Source: Saprospiraceae bacterium | Lineage (GTDB): Bacteria; Bacteroidota; Bacteroidia; Chitinophagales; Saprospiraceae | DNA: 64,000 bases | Direction of reading: 5' to 3' | Assembly (NCBI GenBank): GCA_016715985.1 | Contig: JADJXD010000001.1 | Coordinates: forward strand, 2,542,001-2,606,000 | Part shown: positions 9,398 to 20,000 of the stretch, in pieces | How the letters are laid out: every line of letters starts with the position of its first letter | Position numbering within the stretch: position 1 is the stretch's first letter | Program-made: the position numbers and the translations under genes | Notes under the pieces: generated by a model | What the model was told of the DNA's origin: nothing | The model's input: the letters and a program-made list of their open reading frames with translations, nothing else | Database searches by the model: none

Positions 9398-10480
9398 TCA
9401 TGCTTGAAATAACCGATCTATTCTGTTTCGCTGAATAGCCTGAACCGACAAGATGCCACAAGCTTTTACAGCTTCTATAAGTTTTGCAAATCTTACGTCG
9501 GAAGTGTGACCCAAAGTGTACCTTTTGTAAATCTGTTGTGCTATCACTGCGAGTTTTAAAAGTCCGTAAGCAAAATAAAATACGCCATTGCCTGGGTCTT
9601 TGCCGGATAAGCCGGCATAATGATTAAGAAACTCCGATCTGTTTGGATTGCCTGCTGTAGTAGTCGGACTCATGCTTAATGATCTGAACCAATCCGGATC
9701 ATCCGGGTCAGTCCAATACGCAAGAGAGCTGCCAACATCCATCAACGGATCGCCCAATGTACACATCTCCCAGTCCAGAACGGCAAGAATACGATTGTCA
9801 TCCCCGAAGATGACATTATCATATTTATAATCATTGTGAATCAATGAATATCCGCTTTCTGATGGCATGTGTGAAGAAAGCCATAAAATCAATTGATTAA
9901 TTTCAGGAATATCTTCTGTTTTAGAAAGTTCATATCTCTTTGCCCATCCGTAGATTTGTCTGCTGACATAGTTTTTAGGATTTCCCAGATCACTTAAGCC
10001 CGATTCAGCGTAATTTAATTGATGGATTCTTACAAACTGATTGACAAACTCGTCAAACATAGCTTTCATACGGTGAGAATCCGGAAGCTGATTTTCAGGT
10101 AGTCCGGCACGCAAAATAAAACCATCTACTTTTTTCATGATGTAAAATTCAGCATCCAGTACAGATGTATCTGAACAGAAGAGAATTGTCTCCGGAACCG
10201 CTTTGAATTGTGACCGGATATTTGACAGGATTTTGTACTCCCTGCTCATATCATGACCGGATTTTACCTGCGCACCTTTTGGGGGCATTCTCAATACCCA
10301 TTGATCCTCCGTATTATCTATTTTCAGCAGATAGGTCAGATTGGAATACCCGCCGGTAAATCGTTGAATTTTGAATTGATCAAACGAGCGTAACAGAGAA
10401 ATTTCCAGATATTTTTTTAATTTTTCAACAGGAAATTCAACATCGGAAACGTCAGAAGTCAGATCTTCACGTTGTTTCAT
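9398..10480 (-). CDS. Phosphotransferase family protein (ACAD10/11-like kinase)
   Basis: A 360-residue protein of the aminoglycoside-phosphotransferase/choline-kinase fold. It shows the glycine loop region FTGGYSNLTYLL, the invariant Lys region WVLRMPP, the catalytic loop LIHNDYKYDNVIF and the metal-binding DWEMCTLGDPLMD. In mammals the same kinase domain is fused to an acyl-CoA dehydrogenase in ACAD10/ACAD11, which degrade 4-hydroxy fatty acids by phosphorylating the hydroxyl. Here the kinase and dehydrogenase are adjacent separate genes. I chose the ATG at 10480, which overlaps the upstream dehydrogenase by 14 bases; a start at 10597 would overlap by 131 bases and add a poorly conserved tail. 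Function in 4-hydroxyacyl-CoA breakdown is inferred from this pairing. Confidence 0.85.
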   Translation of the reverse strand: MKQREDLTSDVSDVEFPVEKLKKYLEISLLRSFDQFKIQRFTGGYSNLTYLLKIDNTEDQWVLRMPPKGAQVKSGHDMSREYKILSNIRSQFKAVPETILFCSDTSVLDAEFYIMKKVDGFILRAGLPENQLPDSHRMKAMFDEFVNQFVRIHQLNYAESGLSDLGNPKNYVSRQIYGWAKRYELSKTEDIPEINQLILWLSSHMPSESGYSLIHNDYKYDNVIFGDDNRILAVLDWEMCTLGDPLMDVGSSLAYWTDPDDPDWFRSLSMSPTTTAGNPNRSEFLNHYAGLSGKDPGNGVFYFAYGLLKLAVIAQQIYKRYTLGHTSDVRFAKLIEAVKACGILSVQAIQRNRIDRLFQA

Positions 10481-11687
10481 CCGTTTTATATGATTTAAGG
10501 ATTTCTTTTGCAACTCTGCTTTTGTGAACCTCGTCAGGACCATCATAAATTCTGGCTCCTCTTTCGTGTCTGTACCACCAGGACAATATGGTGTCATCTG
10601 TTATTCCAAGTGCGCCGTGGATCTGAACAGCGCGGTCCAATACTTTTTGTAACACACCGGCTACAAAAAATTTTATAACCGAAATTTCAATTTTTGCACC
10701 TTCATATCCAACAAGGTCTATTTTTTGAGCAGCATCCAAAACCAAAAGTCGTGCTGCATTGATCTCAGCCCGGCTTTCAGCTATCATATTTCGAATTGAT
10801 TGGTGGTCAGAGATGGTTTTATGATGGGACAATTTTCTGGAAATCGCTCTTTTGCACATCATATCAAAAGCCCGCTCACATATTCCTATCCATCGCATAC
10901 AATGATGAATCCGTCCCGGCCCGAGTCTTGTCTGTGCAATTCTGAATCCTTCACCTTCGGTTCCCAGCAGATTTTCAACGGATACTCCACAATCCTGGTA
11001 TATGATTTCGGCATGAGAAAAATATCCTTCTCCGATATCTCCCATGACAGTTATGTTTCTGACTCTGAAAAACCCAGTACAATCTGTAGGTACTATGATC
11101 ATACTCGCCCTTTTATATGGGTTTTCGGTATTCGGATTTGTAATTGCCATGACTATTGCAAATCCTGCACCGTCAGCGGAAGATGTAAACCATTTTCTGC
11201 CGTTTATTACATATTGACCTTCACCTTTCACTGCATGTGTTCCCATCAAAACAGGATCTGAGCCTGCAAAATCAGGTTCTGTCATAGAAAAACAACTTCT
11301 GATTTTACCGGATAATAAGGGCGTAAGAAATTTTTCTTTCTGTGAATCAGTACCAAATTCAATCAGAATTTCCATATTCCCGGCATCTGGTGCCTGACAA
11401 TTAAACAAATAATGACCTATCGGACTCATACCTAAAATTTCACTTACTTTCCCAAAATCATGATTATTCAACCCAAGACCACCGTAGGCTTCCGGAATTT
11501 GCGGCAACCAGTATCCCATAGACCGGACGTCATTACGTAGATTTTCCAGAATCGGAACAGCATGTTCCCAACCGCAAATAAGTATTTCTTTCTCAATGGG
11601 AATTGCCCGCTCATTTATAAATACTTTTATGTTTTCAAGTATTTGATTTAATTTGGCAGGAGGAAGATTAGGGGATAAATTGTGCAT
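10467..11687 (-). CDS. Acyl-CoA dehydrogenase (ACAD10/11-like)
   Basis: A FAD-dependent acyl-CoA dehydrogenase of 406 residues. Family features are the N-terminal helical part with PQIPEAYGGLGLN, the FAD/substrate motif CFSMTEPDFAGSDP, KWFTSSADGAGF, and the C-terminal QIHGALGITDDTILSWWYRHERGARIYDGPDE, of which the last part is the flavin-contact signature. The latter resembles ACAD10/11-type enzymes more than short-chain dehydrogenases. The start at 11687 (MHNLSPNLPP) is preferred to the ATG 54 bases upstream, which adds only a hydrophobic tail. It leads a probable operon with the phosphotransferase (14-base overlap) and the truncated CHAT lipoprotein gene. Confidence 0.9.
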   Translation of the reverse strand: MHNLSPNLPPAKLNQILENIKVFINERAIPIEKEILICGWEHAVPILENLRNDVRSMGYWLPQIPEAYGGLGLNNHDFGKVSEILGMSPIGHYLFNCQAPDAGNMEILIEFGTDSQKEKFLTPLLSGKIRSCFSMTEPDFAGSDPVLMGTHAVKGEGQYVINGRKWFTSSADGAGFAIVMAITNPNTENPYKRASMIIVPTDCTGFFRVRNITVMGDIGEGYFSHAEIIYQDCGVSVENLLGTEGEGFRIAQTRLGPGRIHHCMRWIGICERAFDMMCKRAISRKLSHHKTISDHQSIRNMIAESRAEINAARLLVLDAAQKIDLVGYEGAKIEISVIKFFVAGVLQKVLDRAVQIHGALGITDDTILSWWYRHERGARIYDGPDEVHKSRVAKEILKSYKTDETT

Positions 11688-11778
11688 AATTGTAATTTTG
11701 AATCTATTTAAAAACAAATTCAAATATACACATTTCAACAAAGCTATAATGCATCTTAACAGAATTATGAAAAAAATA

Positions 11779-11811
11779 AAAAGGCCGTCTATTAGATAGA
11801 GACGACCTTTT
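11779..11811 (-). terminator. Rho-independent terminator after the 11841 gene
   Basis: A 12-base-pair stem (11779-11790 with 11800-11811, one G-T wobble) and 9-base loop. On the minus strand it is followed by a T-rich run, TTTTATTTTTTC, placing it just downstream of the membrane-protein gene; the plus strand also has a short A/T tail. Confidence 0.8.
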
Positions 11812-11840
11812 AAAAATAATTTTGAATGGATGAATAATTA

Positions 11841-12380
11841 TTATCTGTTTAGCCACCAACCAAGCCAGGCACCGCATAATCCCCATGATACTATTGAATC
11901 TATGAGATCAGGCATAGAAGGAACTTCAAACCAAATAGACGAAGTATAGCTGGTAGTAAGATAACTGATTATACCTACGGCAAGTGCGCTTAATATGGTT
12001 GTCACAAAATCGTTTTTTTCGAATTTGACAAAAATCCAGATTAATAACAATACTGAAACAACATTTACTAAATATCCACGGAACATATTCGTGCTCATAT
12101 TGGCATTCCAGCTTTTGTGATAATAAACCTGTGCCCAGGGTTTACCTGTATTTGATTCCATGATAGATTGGTAGTCTTCGCTGGATGTTTCCGGAGGTAC
12201 TCCCGGCATATAATAAAAACCATCTTCAGAAAACTGGCTGTTAAGAAATGCCATAACACTGTCTTGTTTGGGTGTGTACTGGTTAGAAGACTGATGAAGA
12301 TTTAAGGGTCCCCAGGATAAAAATTGCCAGAAAAAGATTAGGAACCCACCGACAATACTACCAATAATCATTTTGCTCAT
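11841..12380 (-). CDS. Hypothetical integral membrane protein
   Basis: A 179-residue protein with an N-terminal membrane helix (residues 4-22), a roughly 75-residue extracytoplasmic stretch containing DGFYYMPGVPPE and GKPWAQVYYHKSW, and three more hydrophobic segments near residues 97-115, 125-143 and 155-175. I do not recognise a named family with certainty; similar small membrane proteins occur in Bacteroidota and are annotated as hypothetical. It is monocistronic, followed by a good terminator at 11779-11811, and preceded by a gap of nearly 400 bases that it shares with divergent pdxA. Confidence 0.7.
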   Translation of the reverse strand: MSKMIIGSIVGGFLIFFWQFLSWGPLNLHQSSNQYTPKQDSVMAFLNSQFSEDGFYYMPGVPPETSSEDYQSIMESNTGKPWAQVYYHKSWNANMSTNMFRGYLVNVVSVLLLIWIFVKFEKNDFVTTILSALAVGIISYLTTSYTSSIWFEVPSMPDLIDSIVSWGLCGAWLGWWLNR

Positions 12381-12774
12381 TTGTTGAAAGATTTGTTTTG
12401 TGAAAGAATAAATGAATCCGGTCTAAGAAAAATCTGTTAAAGTGCATAATGTCATCCAGACTTAAAAAAGACAGGTAAAGTTATATTTTAAGTTTCAAAA
12501 TACTATAAAATAACCGTATAAATTATTTTAGCATCATAATATGGTGAAACTATAATTGTTATAGCTATATTTTTAAACACTTATATACGTTTAGAAAACC
12601 AGGTACTTTAAAGATTTAACTGCAAAAAGTACAAGTTGTATTCAGATTGCAATAATAAAAGACATTAAACGCCCTTATCATAATTCTATTCTTTTGAATC
12701 TAACCCCAAATTTATGTGTTGATTTTTACTACCTTTGCCACGTTTTATAAATCAGTAAAAAAACCTGCATTAAA
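12381..12774. other. Divergent intergenic region (membrane protein gene / pdxA)
   Basis: 394 bases of AT-rich sequence without an ORF. The only element I can support is the TAnnTTTG box near the pdxA end; the rest shows no strong stem-loop. Confidence 0.5.
12730..12737 (+). promoter_or_regulatory. Bacteroidota -7 box of pdxA
   Basis: Reads TACCTTTG, an exact TAnnTTTG match, 37 bases upstream of the pdxA ATG. No convincing -33 TTTG at standard spacing. Confidence 0.6.
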
Positions 12775-13824
12775 ATGAAGATAGGAATAACGATAGGAGA
12801 TATAAATGGAATAGGACCTGAGGTGATATTAAAGGCCTTATCAGAGCAAAAACTTATAAAATCCTGTACACCCATAGTATATGGCTCGGCAAAAGTACTT
12901 GCTTACCATAAAAACATAGTCAAAGAAAGTCAGATCAGTTTTCAATCTGTTCAAAGCCCGAAACAGGCTTATGCGCAAAGGGTTAATGTGATCAATTGTT
13001 GGGAAGATGTAGTTAATATCACTCTTGGAAAAGCTACATCGGAAGGGGGAAAGTATGCATATCTGGCATTGGACAGAGCGATAAAAGATTTGAAGGAAGG
13101 ACTTTTGGACGCAGTTGTAACAGCACCTATCAACAAGCAGGCTATGCATTTGGCGGATTTCCCTTATCCCGGACATACAGAATTCCTGACTGCGCAAGAT
13201 GGCGCTAAACCAAGCCTGATGATGTTGGTGAGTGATTCACTGAAAGTAGCACTTGTTACTAATCATATTCCTGTGAGTGAAATTTCAGGTATGATCAGTA
13301 AAGAATTGATACTTCAGAAAATACAAACACTGAACAAAACATTAATTGAAGATTTTGATATCAGCAGACCGGTTATAGCGGTTTTAGGTCTAAATCCACA
13401 TGCCGGAGACGACGGTATGCTTGGCGATGAAGAAGAAAGATTTATCCGTCCGGCAATCATAGAAGCGAAGAAAAACGGAATTCTTGCAGCGGGCCCATAT
13501 CCTGCTGACGGATTTTTTGGAAGTGCACAATGGAAAAAAGCAGATGCTATACTGGCTATGTATCATGACCAGGGTCTGATTCCGTTTAAAGCTATGACAT
13601 TTGGAACCGGCACCAATTATACGGCAGGATTATCATTTATCAGGACATCACCCGACCATGGTACTGCATATGATATCGCCGGTCAGAACATAGCAGACGA
13701 GTCTTCATTGCTACATGCAATATTTGCTGCTGTAGATATATCAAAAAACAGAAAAGAATATCATGAAGACAGATCAAACGCACTAGTGAGAAGAGAAAAA
13801 CAATCAGCCGGACTAAACGATTAA
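12775..13824 (+). CDS. pdxA: 4-hydroxythreonine-4-phosphate dehydrogenase
   Basis: NAD-dependent enzyme of the DXP-independent branch-point step in pyridoxal phosphate synthesis, oxidising 4-phosphohydroxy-L-threonine. The 349-residue length fits the family. Recognisable motifs are GITIGDINGIGPEVILKA at the N-terminus, VTAPINKQAMH and PGHTEFL around residues 120-140 with metal-binding His, LGLNPHAGDDGMLG near residue 205, and MYHDQGLIPFKA near residue 265. A TAnnTTTG box lies 37 bases upstream. The C-terminal 20 residues are charged and extend beyond the conserved core. It converges on the DUF5686-type gene with only 9 bases between stop codons. Confidence 0.95.
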   Translation: MKIGITIGDINGIGPEVILKALSEQKLIKSCTPIVYGSAKVLAYHKNIVKESQISFQSVQSPKQAYAQRVNVINCWEDVVNITLGKATSEGGKYAYLALDRAIKDLKEGLLDAVVTAPINKQAMHLADFPYPGHTEFLTAQDGAKPSLMMLVSDSLKVALVTNHIPVSEISGMISKELILQKIQTLNKTLIEDFDISRPVIAVLGLNPHAGDDGMLGDEEERFIRPAIIEAKKNGILAAGPYPADGFFGSAQWKKADAILAMYHDQGLIPFKAMTFGTGTNYTAGLSFIRTSPDHGTAYDIAGQNIADESSLLHAIFAAVDISKNRKEYHEDRSNALVRREKQSAGLND

Positions 13825-13833
13825 TAAAGTATA

Positions 13834-16446
13834 TTAAAATTCCAAATGTATTCTGGCTCGAATTCCCCACCCCTTTGATCCAAAAAGCGTAGGCAGGTTA
13901 GGATTTTCGAGATAATTAAATCTGCGTACAAGATCTACTCTGAACATTTTAAAAATGTTTGTCACGCCGATGCTTGCTTCAATGTAAGGTCTTCCATCTA
14001 ATAAAAATGTTGTGGTTTGACCATTTTCATCTTTAGGTAATTGAACCAGCTCTGAATGAAGATTTGGATTATTCTTGGCTGATGTAGAACCATATAATGC
14101 TTTAAAAGTTACGACTTCTCTTAATTTCAGTTTTTTAATAAGGGGCACCTGATTCAAAAATCTGCCAAAAAAGAAATGCTCAATGTTTATGGATGCATAC
14201 TGATCTGTTGAAAATTCAAGAAAATTCATCAGGTTATAGGAAGCCAGTTGATATGCATAAGTTTGATTACCTCGAGGAATAAACTTAAGAATATAAGGTA
14301 CGTCGCCCCAGATTTTACCGGATTCAAGGATAATATTTGTAGTACCCCAAGTGGTCCATTCAAACTGTTTGAAAAGGTTTAAGGTCAGACGGTCATAATT
14401 ATATTGACCACCAAGTATGTTTTCAAAACCTTTTATATAATTAAGTTTTATTACAGGATATTCATTAAACAGGGGTCTTCTGTTTTGTTTCCCCTGGATG
14501 AATTTTTCATTTGGAGCAAATTTTAATCCTATCTGAACTTCAGAAGTCGTGATGTCCTGAATTGAAACTTCAGTCTCTAAAACAGGATCATTGTAAAGAA
14601 ACTGTAAAGTTCCAATGGGTTCTCTGTTTTTATGAATCAAAGCTATATTATAACTTAAGACATCATTTTCGTTTTCATAAAAAATCTTGTAAACATCATT
14701 GAACAACATTTTATCAACGACTCCTCTTCTCAGTGATAATAAAATATTGTCGGGGCTGAAGAAGTCAAGATCCTGTCCGGGAAATATACTTTCTCTATCT
14801 GCGGATAAACGAATGTAATGTCTGGGATTTCTTTTATAATCTTCATTAAAAGTATATGTAAAACCTGTCGAATACTTGTACCGTTTCATACGGGTGGTAT
14901 AAGATCCGTAAGCTTGTAAAAGTATTTTTTTACTTAGTTTAAAAGTTGACCAACCACCAAATCTGATTTGAGTACCTTCTACAGGATTATAGCTTGCAAA
15001 TGTCGCCAGGGGACCAAATTCAACCCGGTCTAAAGGTACGAATCCGGTGGTGAATACTCTCGTCAGATATACTAAAGAATTGAATTTTTTACTGCTTCGC
15101 AACATATCCACCATTTTGTATAGGTCGCTGTCACTTTTATTGAGAGGTACAAGTCTGTTCTGCTCCCAAAATTCATTGGGTCTGTACACATCAGGAGCTT
15201 CTTCTACAGCCAATAAACCTGAATAAACAGACGGTTCTGAAGGCTCATTAAATTTAAAATCGGAATAAACTACTGTACGGGTTCCAAAAGCCCCCAATCC
15301 ATTAGCAGAGAGAGAATAGTCAATGGTCAGGACATCTTTGGTACGTATATATTTGTCTTCATAAGGCTCAAACTCCTGTTCAATGCGTAAATCTCTGACA
15401 AAATTCAAATTTATACCATTAATGATACCCATATCTATTTTAAGTACGGTATATTTTTCATCATTAGAAATGTACATGTTTCCGGTGAATCCAATATTTC
15501 CTTTCACAGCCGGTATAAAAGCAAGGTTGATTGCAGACTTTCCATTGATGATGGTTGTGTCAATAATGTAATATCTGTAAAAATTAAATCCTGGTTTGGA
15601 AACAGGACTAACAAATTGATTTTCCAATAACTGGATTTCATCGTTATAAATGTCAATATCAGTGTAAAGTACATCAATGACACTGTTTAAGGACTTGGCA
15701 TCAAACTGTTCTGTTATTTCTGAAAATTTGATTGCTTTTCTGTATTCTTTTTCTTTCTCAGGAGACTTTCGGAAATAATAAGTTGATAGTGTTTCTCGGA
15801 GAAAGATAGGTAAATACGTTTTTCCGTTAATACTGGAAGTATCTTCGAACTCCCACATAAACTCAAGATCCTTGGTAATAAAGGAGTTTTTGAAATTATG
15901 GGTAATATTATTTAAATCTAATCTAACCTTTTCATATTTTTCATACTGAAGATAATCCAAACCTTTCAGATGATTTTGTTTTCTGTTTTGAGTAACTTTT
16001 TTGGCCAGTTCAAGAGCAGGGTTGTTCTTTTTACTGTATTTCTCCTTTTTTGCTTTGAATACAACAGTCTCCATCACTTTACTCTCAAATTTCAGGTAAA
16101 AATCAAAATTTTGTTTTTTGCCTCTAACAACTTTGACTTTTTGTGATACATAACCAAGATAATTGACCATCAGCGTATCAGAAGGGAAACGGGTCTCTAA
16201 CAGAAAATAACCATCTGTATCCGTGGTTGTACCAACCGTTGTACCTAAAAAACTGACTTCTACAAATATAAGGGGTTCTTTTGTGTCTGCATCATATATC
16301 CGGCCACTTACAGAAGTTACACTCTGACCTGATGTAAATGGAATAAATACTAAAAAGCTAAACAAACTGATGAACAGAACAGAAATTAATTTTCCTGTTA
16401 AACTTTTTGAATTATAAAATATATTGGATGAAATATGTTGTTGCAT
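13834..16446 (-). CDS. Carboxypeptidase-regulatory-like / DUF5686 outer-membrane protein
   Basis: An 870-residue envelope protein. After a signal peptide (residues about 15-40, ending near TSGQSVTS) comes a CarboxypepD_reg-like beta-sandwich (SVSGRIYDADTKEPLIFVEV, then TDGYFLLETRFPSDT) as found on TonB-linked and related Bacteroidota outer-membrane proteins. The remaining ~700 residues match the DUF5686 type: alternating amphipathic strands with aromatic girdles, ending in Phe (ARIHLEF), as expected for an outer-membrane barrel. Function is not established; the family often sits in the outer membrane with TonB-dependent components. I start at 16446 because the upstream 34 residues of the longer frame do not fit a signal sequence. 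Confidence 0.8.
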   Translation of the reverse strand: MQQHISSNIFYNSKSLTGKLISVLFISLFSFLVFIPFTSGQSVTSVSGRIYDADTKEPLIFVEVSFLGTTVGTTTDTDGYFLLETRFPSDTLMVNYLGYVSQKVKVVRGKKQNFDFYLKFESKVMETVVFKAKKEKYSKKNNPALELAKKVTQNRKQNHLKGLDYLQYEKYEKVRLDLNNITHNFKNSFITKDLEFMWEFEDTSSINGKTYLPIFLRETLSTYYFRKSPEKEKEYRKAIKFSEITEQFDAKSLNSVIDVLYTDIDIYNDEIQLLENQFVSPVSKPGFNFYRYYIIDTTIINGKSAINLAFIPAVKGNIGFTGNMYISNDEKYTVLKIDMGIINGINLNFVRDLRIEQEFEPYEDKYIRTKDVLTIDYSLSANGLGAFGTRTVVYSDFKFNEPSEPSVYSGLLAVEEAPDVYRPNEFWEQNRLVPLNKSDSDLYKMVDMLRSSKKFNSLVYLTRVFTTGFVPLDRVEFGPLATFASYNPVEGTQIRFGGWSTFKLSKKILLQAYGSYTTRMKRYKYSTGFTYTFNEDYKRNPRHYIRLSADRESIFPGQDLDFFSPDNILLSLRRGVVDKMLFNDVYKIFYENENDVLSYNIALIHKNREPIGTLQFLYNDPVLETEVSIQDITTSEVQIGLKFAPNEKFIQGKQNRRPLFNEYPVIKLNYIKGFENILGGQYNYDRLTLNLFKQFEWTTWGTTNIILESGKIWGDVPYILKFIPRGNQTYAYQLASYNLMNFLEFSTDQYASINIEHFFFGRFLNQVPLIKKLKLREVVTFKALYGSTSAKNNPNLHSELVQLPKDENGQTTTFLLDGRPYIEASIGVTNIFKMFRVDLVRRFNYLENPNLPTLFGSKGWGIRARIHLEF

Positions 16447-16977
16447 GATTTTTGTGGGGAACTTGTAGTATTTGTTCTGAAAATTGGGACTAAGGCTTTT
16501 GAAAACGGGTGCAAATCTAATTGCAGTATCATTATAAACATTATTCATAATACGGGCTTAACGTTTGAATAACATTTTAAATTATATTGCTATGGTTTAT
16601 TGTAAAGATGCCTCTTATATTAAGATATACGAAAAGACAAAAATTATCTGAAAAAGTTTGGAGAATATCGAAAACAAAACATTAAAAATATTGGACCTAA
16701 ATCCATTTTATTTCAAAGATATTCTCAAAAAACGTACTATTCAAGTATAACTGAACAAGGAAATCAAACTAATTTTCTGAAATCCAACAGAGTTGTTTTT
16801 CATTATTAACAAATTTGACAAAAATATCATTTAGAATATAATAAGTTGATATATAACTAATTATAAAACTTAAAATACAATTATAAATCTGAAATACATT
16901 AAAATAATTTTGTATCAGTAAAAAAAAAATGTAAAAAATACCCCAAACTAAAAACACAGGGTAGTCCATTGTCGATA

Positions 16978-16985
16978 TACCTTTG
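16978..16985 (+). promoter_or_regulatory. Bacteroidota -7 box of the giant T9SS adhesin gene
   Basis: Reads TACCTTTG, an exact TAnnTTTG match, 102 bases upstream of the ATG, implying a long 5' leader. Confidence 0.55.
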
Positions 16986-17008
16986 CATCACTTCCCCACT
17001 TATTAAAG

Positions 17009-17058
17009 TAAGTCTTTAATAAAATCTGAACAAGCCTGAAAGACGCAGGCGAAACTTA
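17009..17058 (+). promoter_or_regulatory. Possible structured 5' leader of the adhesin gene
   Basis: An outer inverted pair TAAGT/ACTTA (17009-17013 with 17054-17058) encloses a GC-rich hairpin GCCTG/CAGGC (17034-17038 with 17046-17050). An upstream CTTA could compete for the same TAAG. It lies between the -7 box and the ATG. No known riboswitch family is recognised. Confidence 0.3.
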
Positions 17059-17087
17059 TTTTTTTAATAACCAAAACTCTTTTACTA

Positions 17088-20000
17088 ATGGTAAAAAAAG
17101 ATTTACTTACACGTTGTAAGGGGATTCCGGTATTGCAATCACTACTGTTGAGTCTCCTTGTTCTTTTCTCAACCGGTTACAGCTATGGTCAGACGATGGC
17201 TTGTAATGACCAGGTCAATGTTTCACTTAATGAAGATTGTGAAGCAAGAATTACCCCTTTAATGATTTTGGAGGGCGAGTCAATTAATCTTGCTTTAAAT
17301 TCTACGGTAAAGGTGAGTGGTATTCCTACCAGTGTACCTTATTCTCATCCGGTGGTAACCACTCCAGGGTTTTACTCAGTTACCGTTACAAGCCCTCAGG
17401 GAAATTCCTGTTGGGGTAACATGTTGGTGGAAGACAAACTTCCGCCTGTAGTCAATTGCAATTGTCCGGTCGGAAATGATGATCCGGCATGTAGCTTCCT
17501 GTGTACAGACGAAGTTGCTTTTTTAGCAGGAACTTTGAATTTTCCCAAACCTACCGCAGTTGATGCTTGTACAGCAACTACTGTTGTTTTTGGCGATCAG
17601 GTGATACAGGGTGATTGTGGTTTCAAAACGATCCGCAGAACCTGGATTTTTTCTGATGCTTTTGGCAACACTTCTGCACCATGCGTGTCGGAGTATTATT
17701 TTGAAAAAGTTGATATTTTTACTGACCTTACTCCACCATATCAGGCAGTTCAGTTGACGTGTGGAGCAGATGTTAGTATGCCCGGCATATTTACGTTTAT
17801 TAAAAATCAACTAAAGCCTATTTATCTTGCTGAATTTTTAGCGCCACCATTCAACTATAACCAAAGTCAGGCAAATGCCGCAGCTGAGGCTAAAGCTATT
17901 GAAGAAGCAAACAAACATGCATGGCCTACAGTAAATGGAATTCCGCTTTCGGCACCTATATGTAATATCATGGCAGCAAAGCAGGATACTGAAATTCCGG
18001 CTTGTGGCCCTACATGTACAAACAGTAAAAAAGTCATCAGACTCTGGACAATCATTGACTGGTGTACAGGAGAGACCCGTACCGTTACACAGATTATTAA
18101 AGCAACTGATGATGAAGCACCCACTATCGTAGCTAAAAATATTACCGTTAGTGTAGATCCTTGGGTTTGTGCGGGCAACTTTTTACTTCCTGCACCGGAT
18201 ATTTTACACGATAATTGTGATGCAAATCCAACTTATACCGTGGAAGGCCCGTTTGGCGTAGTTATCAAATATGATATTCCAAGCAAAAGATTTCTGGTTA
18301 CAGGTGCACCTAAAGGTGTTCATACCTTTACGTATGTAGGCAAAGACTGTTGTGAAAACGAAGGAAGATATGACATTACAGTTACAATAGTAGATCGTAC
18401 ACCACCGGTAGCAGTTGCAAAACAATATATTGTCATTTCACTTACTACAGATGGTGATGGCGAAGGAATTGCAAAATTATTTGCAAACAGTGTGGACAAC
18501 GGATCTTATGACCAATGTTCAAATGTACATCTGGAAATAAGAAGAGAATTCCAACCTGGAAGAGATGAAATAGGTTGCGGATATACCGGCAACTACACGT
18601 ACAATGCAGATGGACATCCTAATGATGGATCCAGTAATCCTAATGCATCAAACTACGACCCTGACAACGGAGCTTATGTTAAATTTTGTTGTGCGGATAT
18701 CACCAATACAGACGGAGCAGTACCTTTTGGAATCGTGAAAGTATGGATGAGAGTTTGGGATGATGGCGATATGAACGGTATCTATGGAACCGCAGGCGAC
18801 AACTTTAATGAGACATGGGTAGAAGTAAGAGTTGAAGACAAACTTCCGCCTAAGATTGTATGTCCTCCGGATATTACGTTAGCGTGTAATGATGATCATC
18901 TTGATTTAAGCAGAACAGGAAGAGCGACAGCTTATTCAAACTGTCTGAACCTAGAGACAGAGTTTACGGATGTTAATTTCCTGAATTCATGTGGTAACGG
19001 TTATGTACTCAGAAACTGGAGAGTGAAAGGAAAACCGGGATTTGTGTGTACACAAAGAATTACAAAGTACAATCCATTTCCGCTTTTTGCCGGATCAATT
19101 GTGTGGCCGTCAGACAGAACTACGAATTGTGCTGGAAATCCTATCATCGACCAACCCACCTGGACAGCAGGTCCTTGTGATCAGGTAGGTGTAAGTTTGA
19201 AAAGCGATACGTTTTATTTTGAAGGAAATGCATGTTTGAAAATCTTAAACAGATGGACTGTAATCGACTGGTGTCAGTATGATCCGAATGCAACTGCGCC
19301 TACCGGATATTATACGCATACTCAGACCATTAAGGTTATTGACGAAGTTAAGCCTACTTTAGGATCATGTGCTGACCTGATGTTTGAAATTAATGATGAC
19401 AACGATGCGGATAATGACGGAAATAAGTGTGAGAGAAAAAATCTAGTACTTACTCAAACAGCGACAGATCAGGGACAATGCGCTTCTGACTGGTTGAAAT
19501 GGGTAATTTTTGTGGACCTTTGGGGTGATGGTACGAATGATTATGAATTCTCAAGTTTCCTTCCGGCATCAGATGTGACATTTAACGATACAAATGGAAA
19601 CGGTATTCCGGACCGATATGTAGGTGCTACCGGACAAGGTCAGACGGTTTCTATTACAATACCTGAGGATATATTAGGTAGTATGTCTAATCACAAAGTA
19701 AGATGGTCAGTATCTGACGGCTGTGGTAATGTGACATCCTGTTCACAAAACTTTATGGTTGTAGATAAGAAAAAACCTACTCCATACTGTCTGAATATCA
19801 GCTCTGCATTGATGCTGAACGGACAGGTAGAATTATGGGCAGTTGACTTCAACCTTGGATCTTTTGACAACTGTACAGCAAAAAACAATTTGTTGTACAC
19901 GTTTGATGGAGCGAATCCAAATCTTACCAGATTGAATCAGGTTCACTATTTTAAAGGAGCTGGTCAAAATGCATCAGAAGCTGAATATAATGCAGGTCTT

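Larger units (their letters stand above)
16447..17087. other. Divergent intergenic region with 5' leader structure
   Basis: About 640 AT-rich bases between the DUF5686-type gene and the 1432-residue adhesin gene. It holds a TAnnTTTG box at 16978-16985 and a structured leader at 17009-17058. A minus-strand frame of 66 codons at 16769-16969 looks like chance. Confidence 0.5.

Noticed and set aside
10481..10597. Longer N-terminus of the phosphotransferase
   Set aside because: Overlaps the acyl-CoA dehydrogenase by 131 bases; the extra residues are the reverse-frame reading of that enzyme's conserved end.
16769..16969. 66-codon minus-strand frame in the gap before the adhesin gene
   Set aside because: Very AT-rich, Phe/Ile-rich chance composition with no family-like motif or promoter; overlaps the -7 region for the adhesin.
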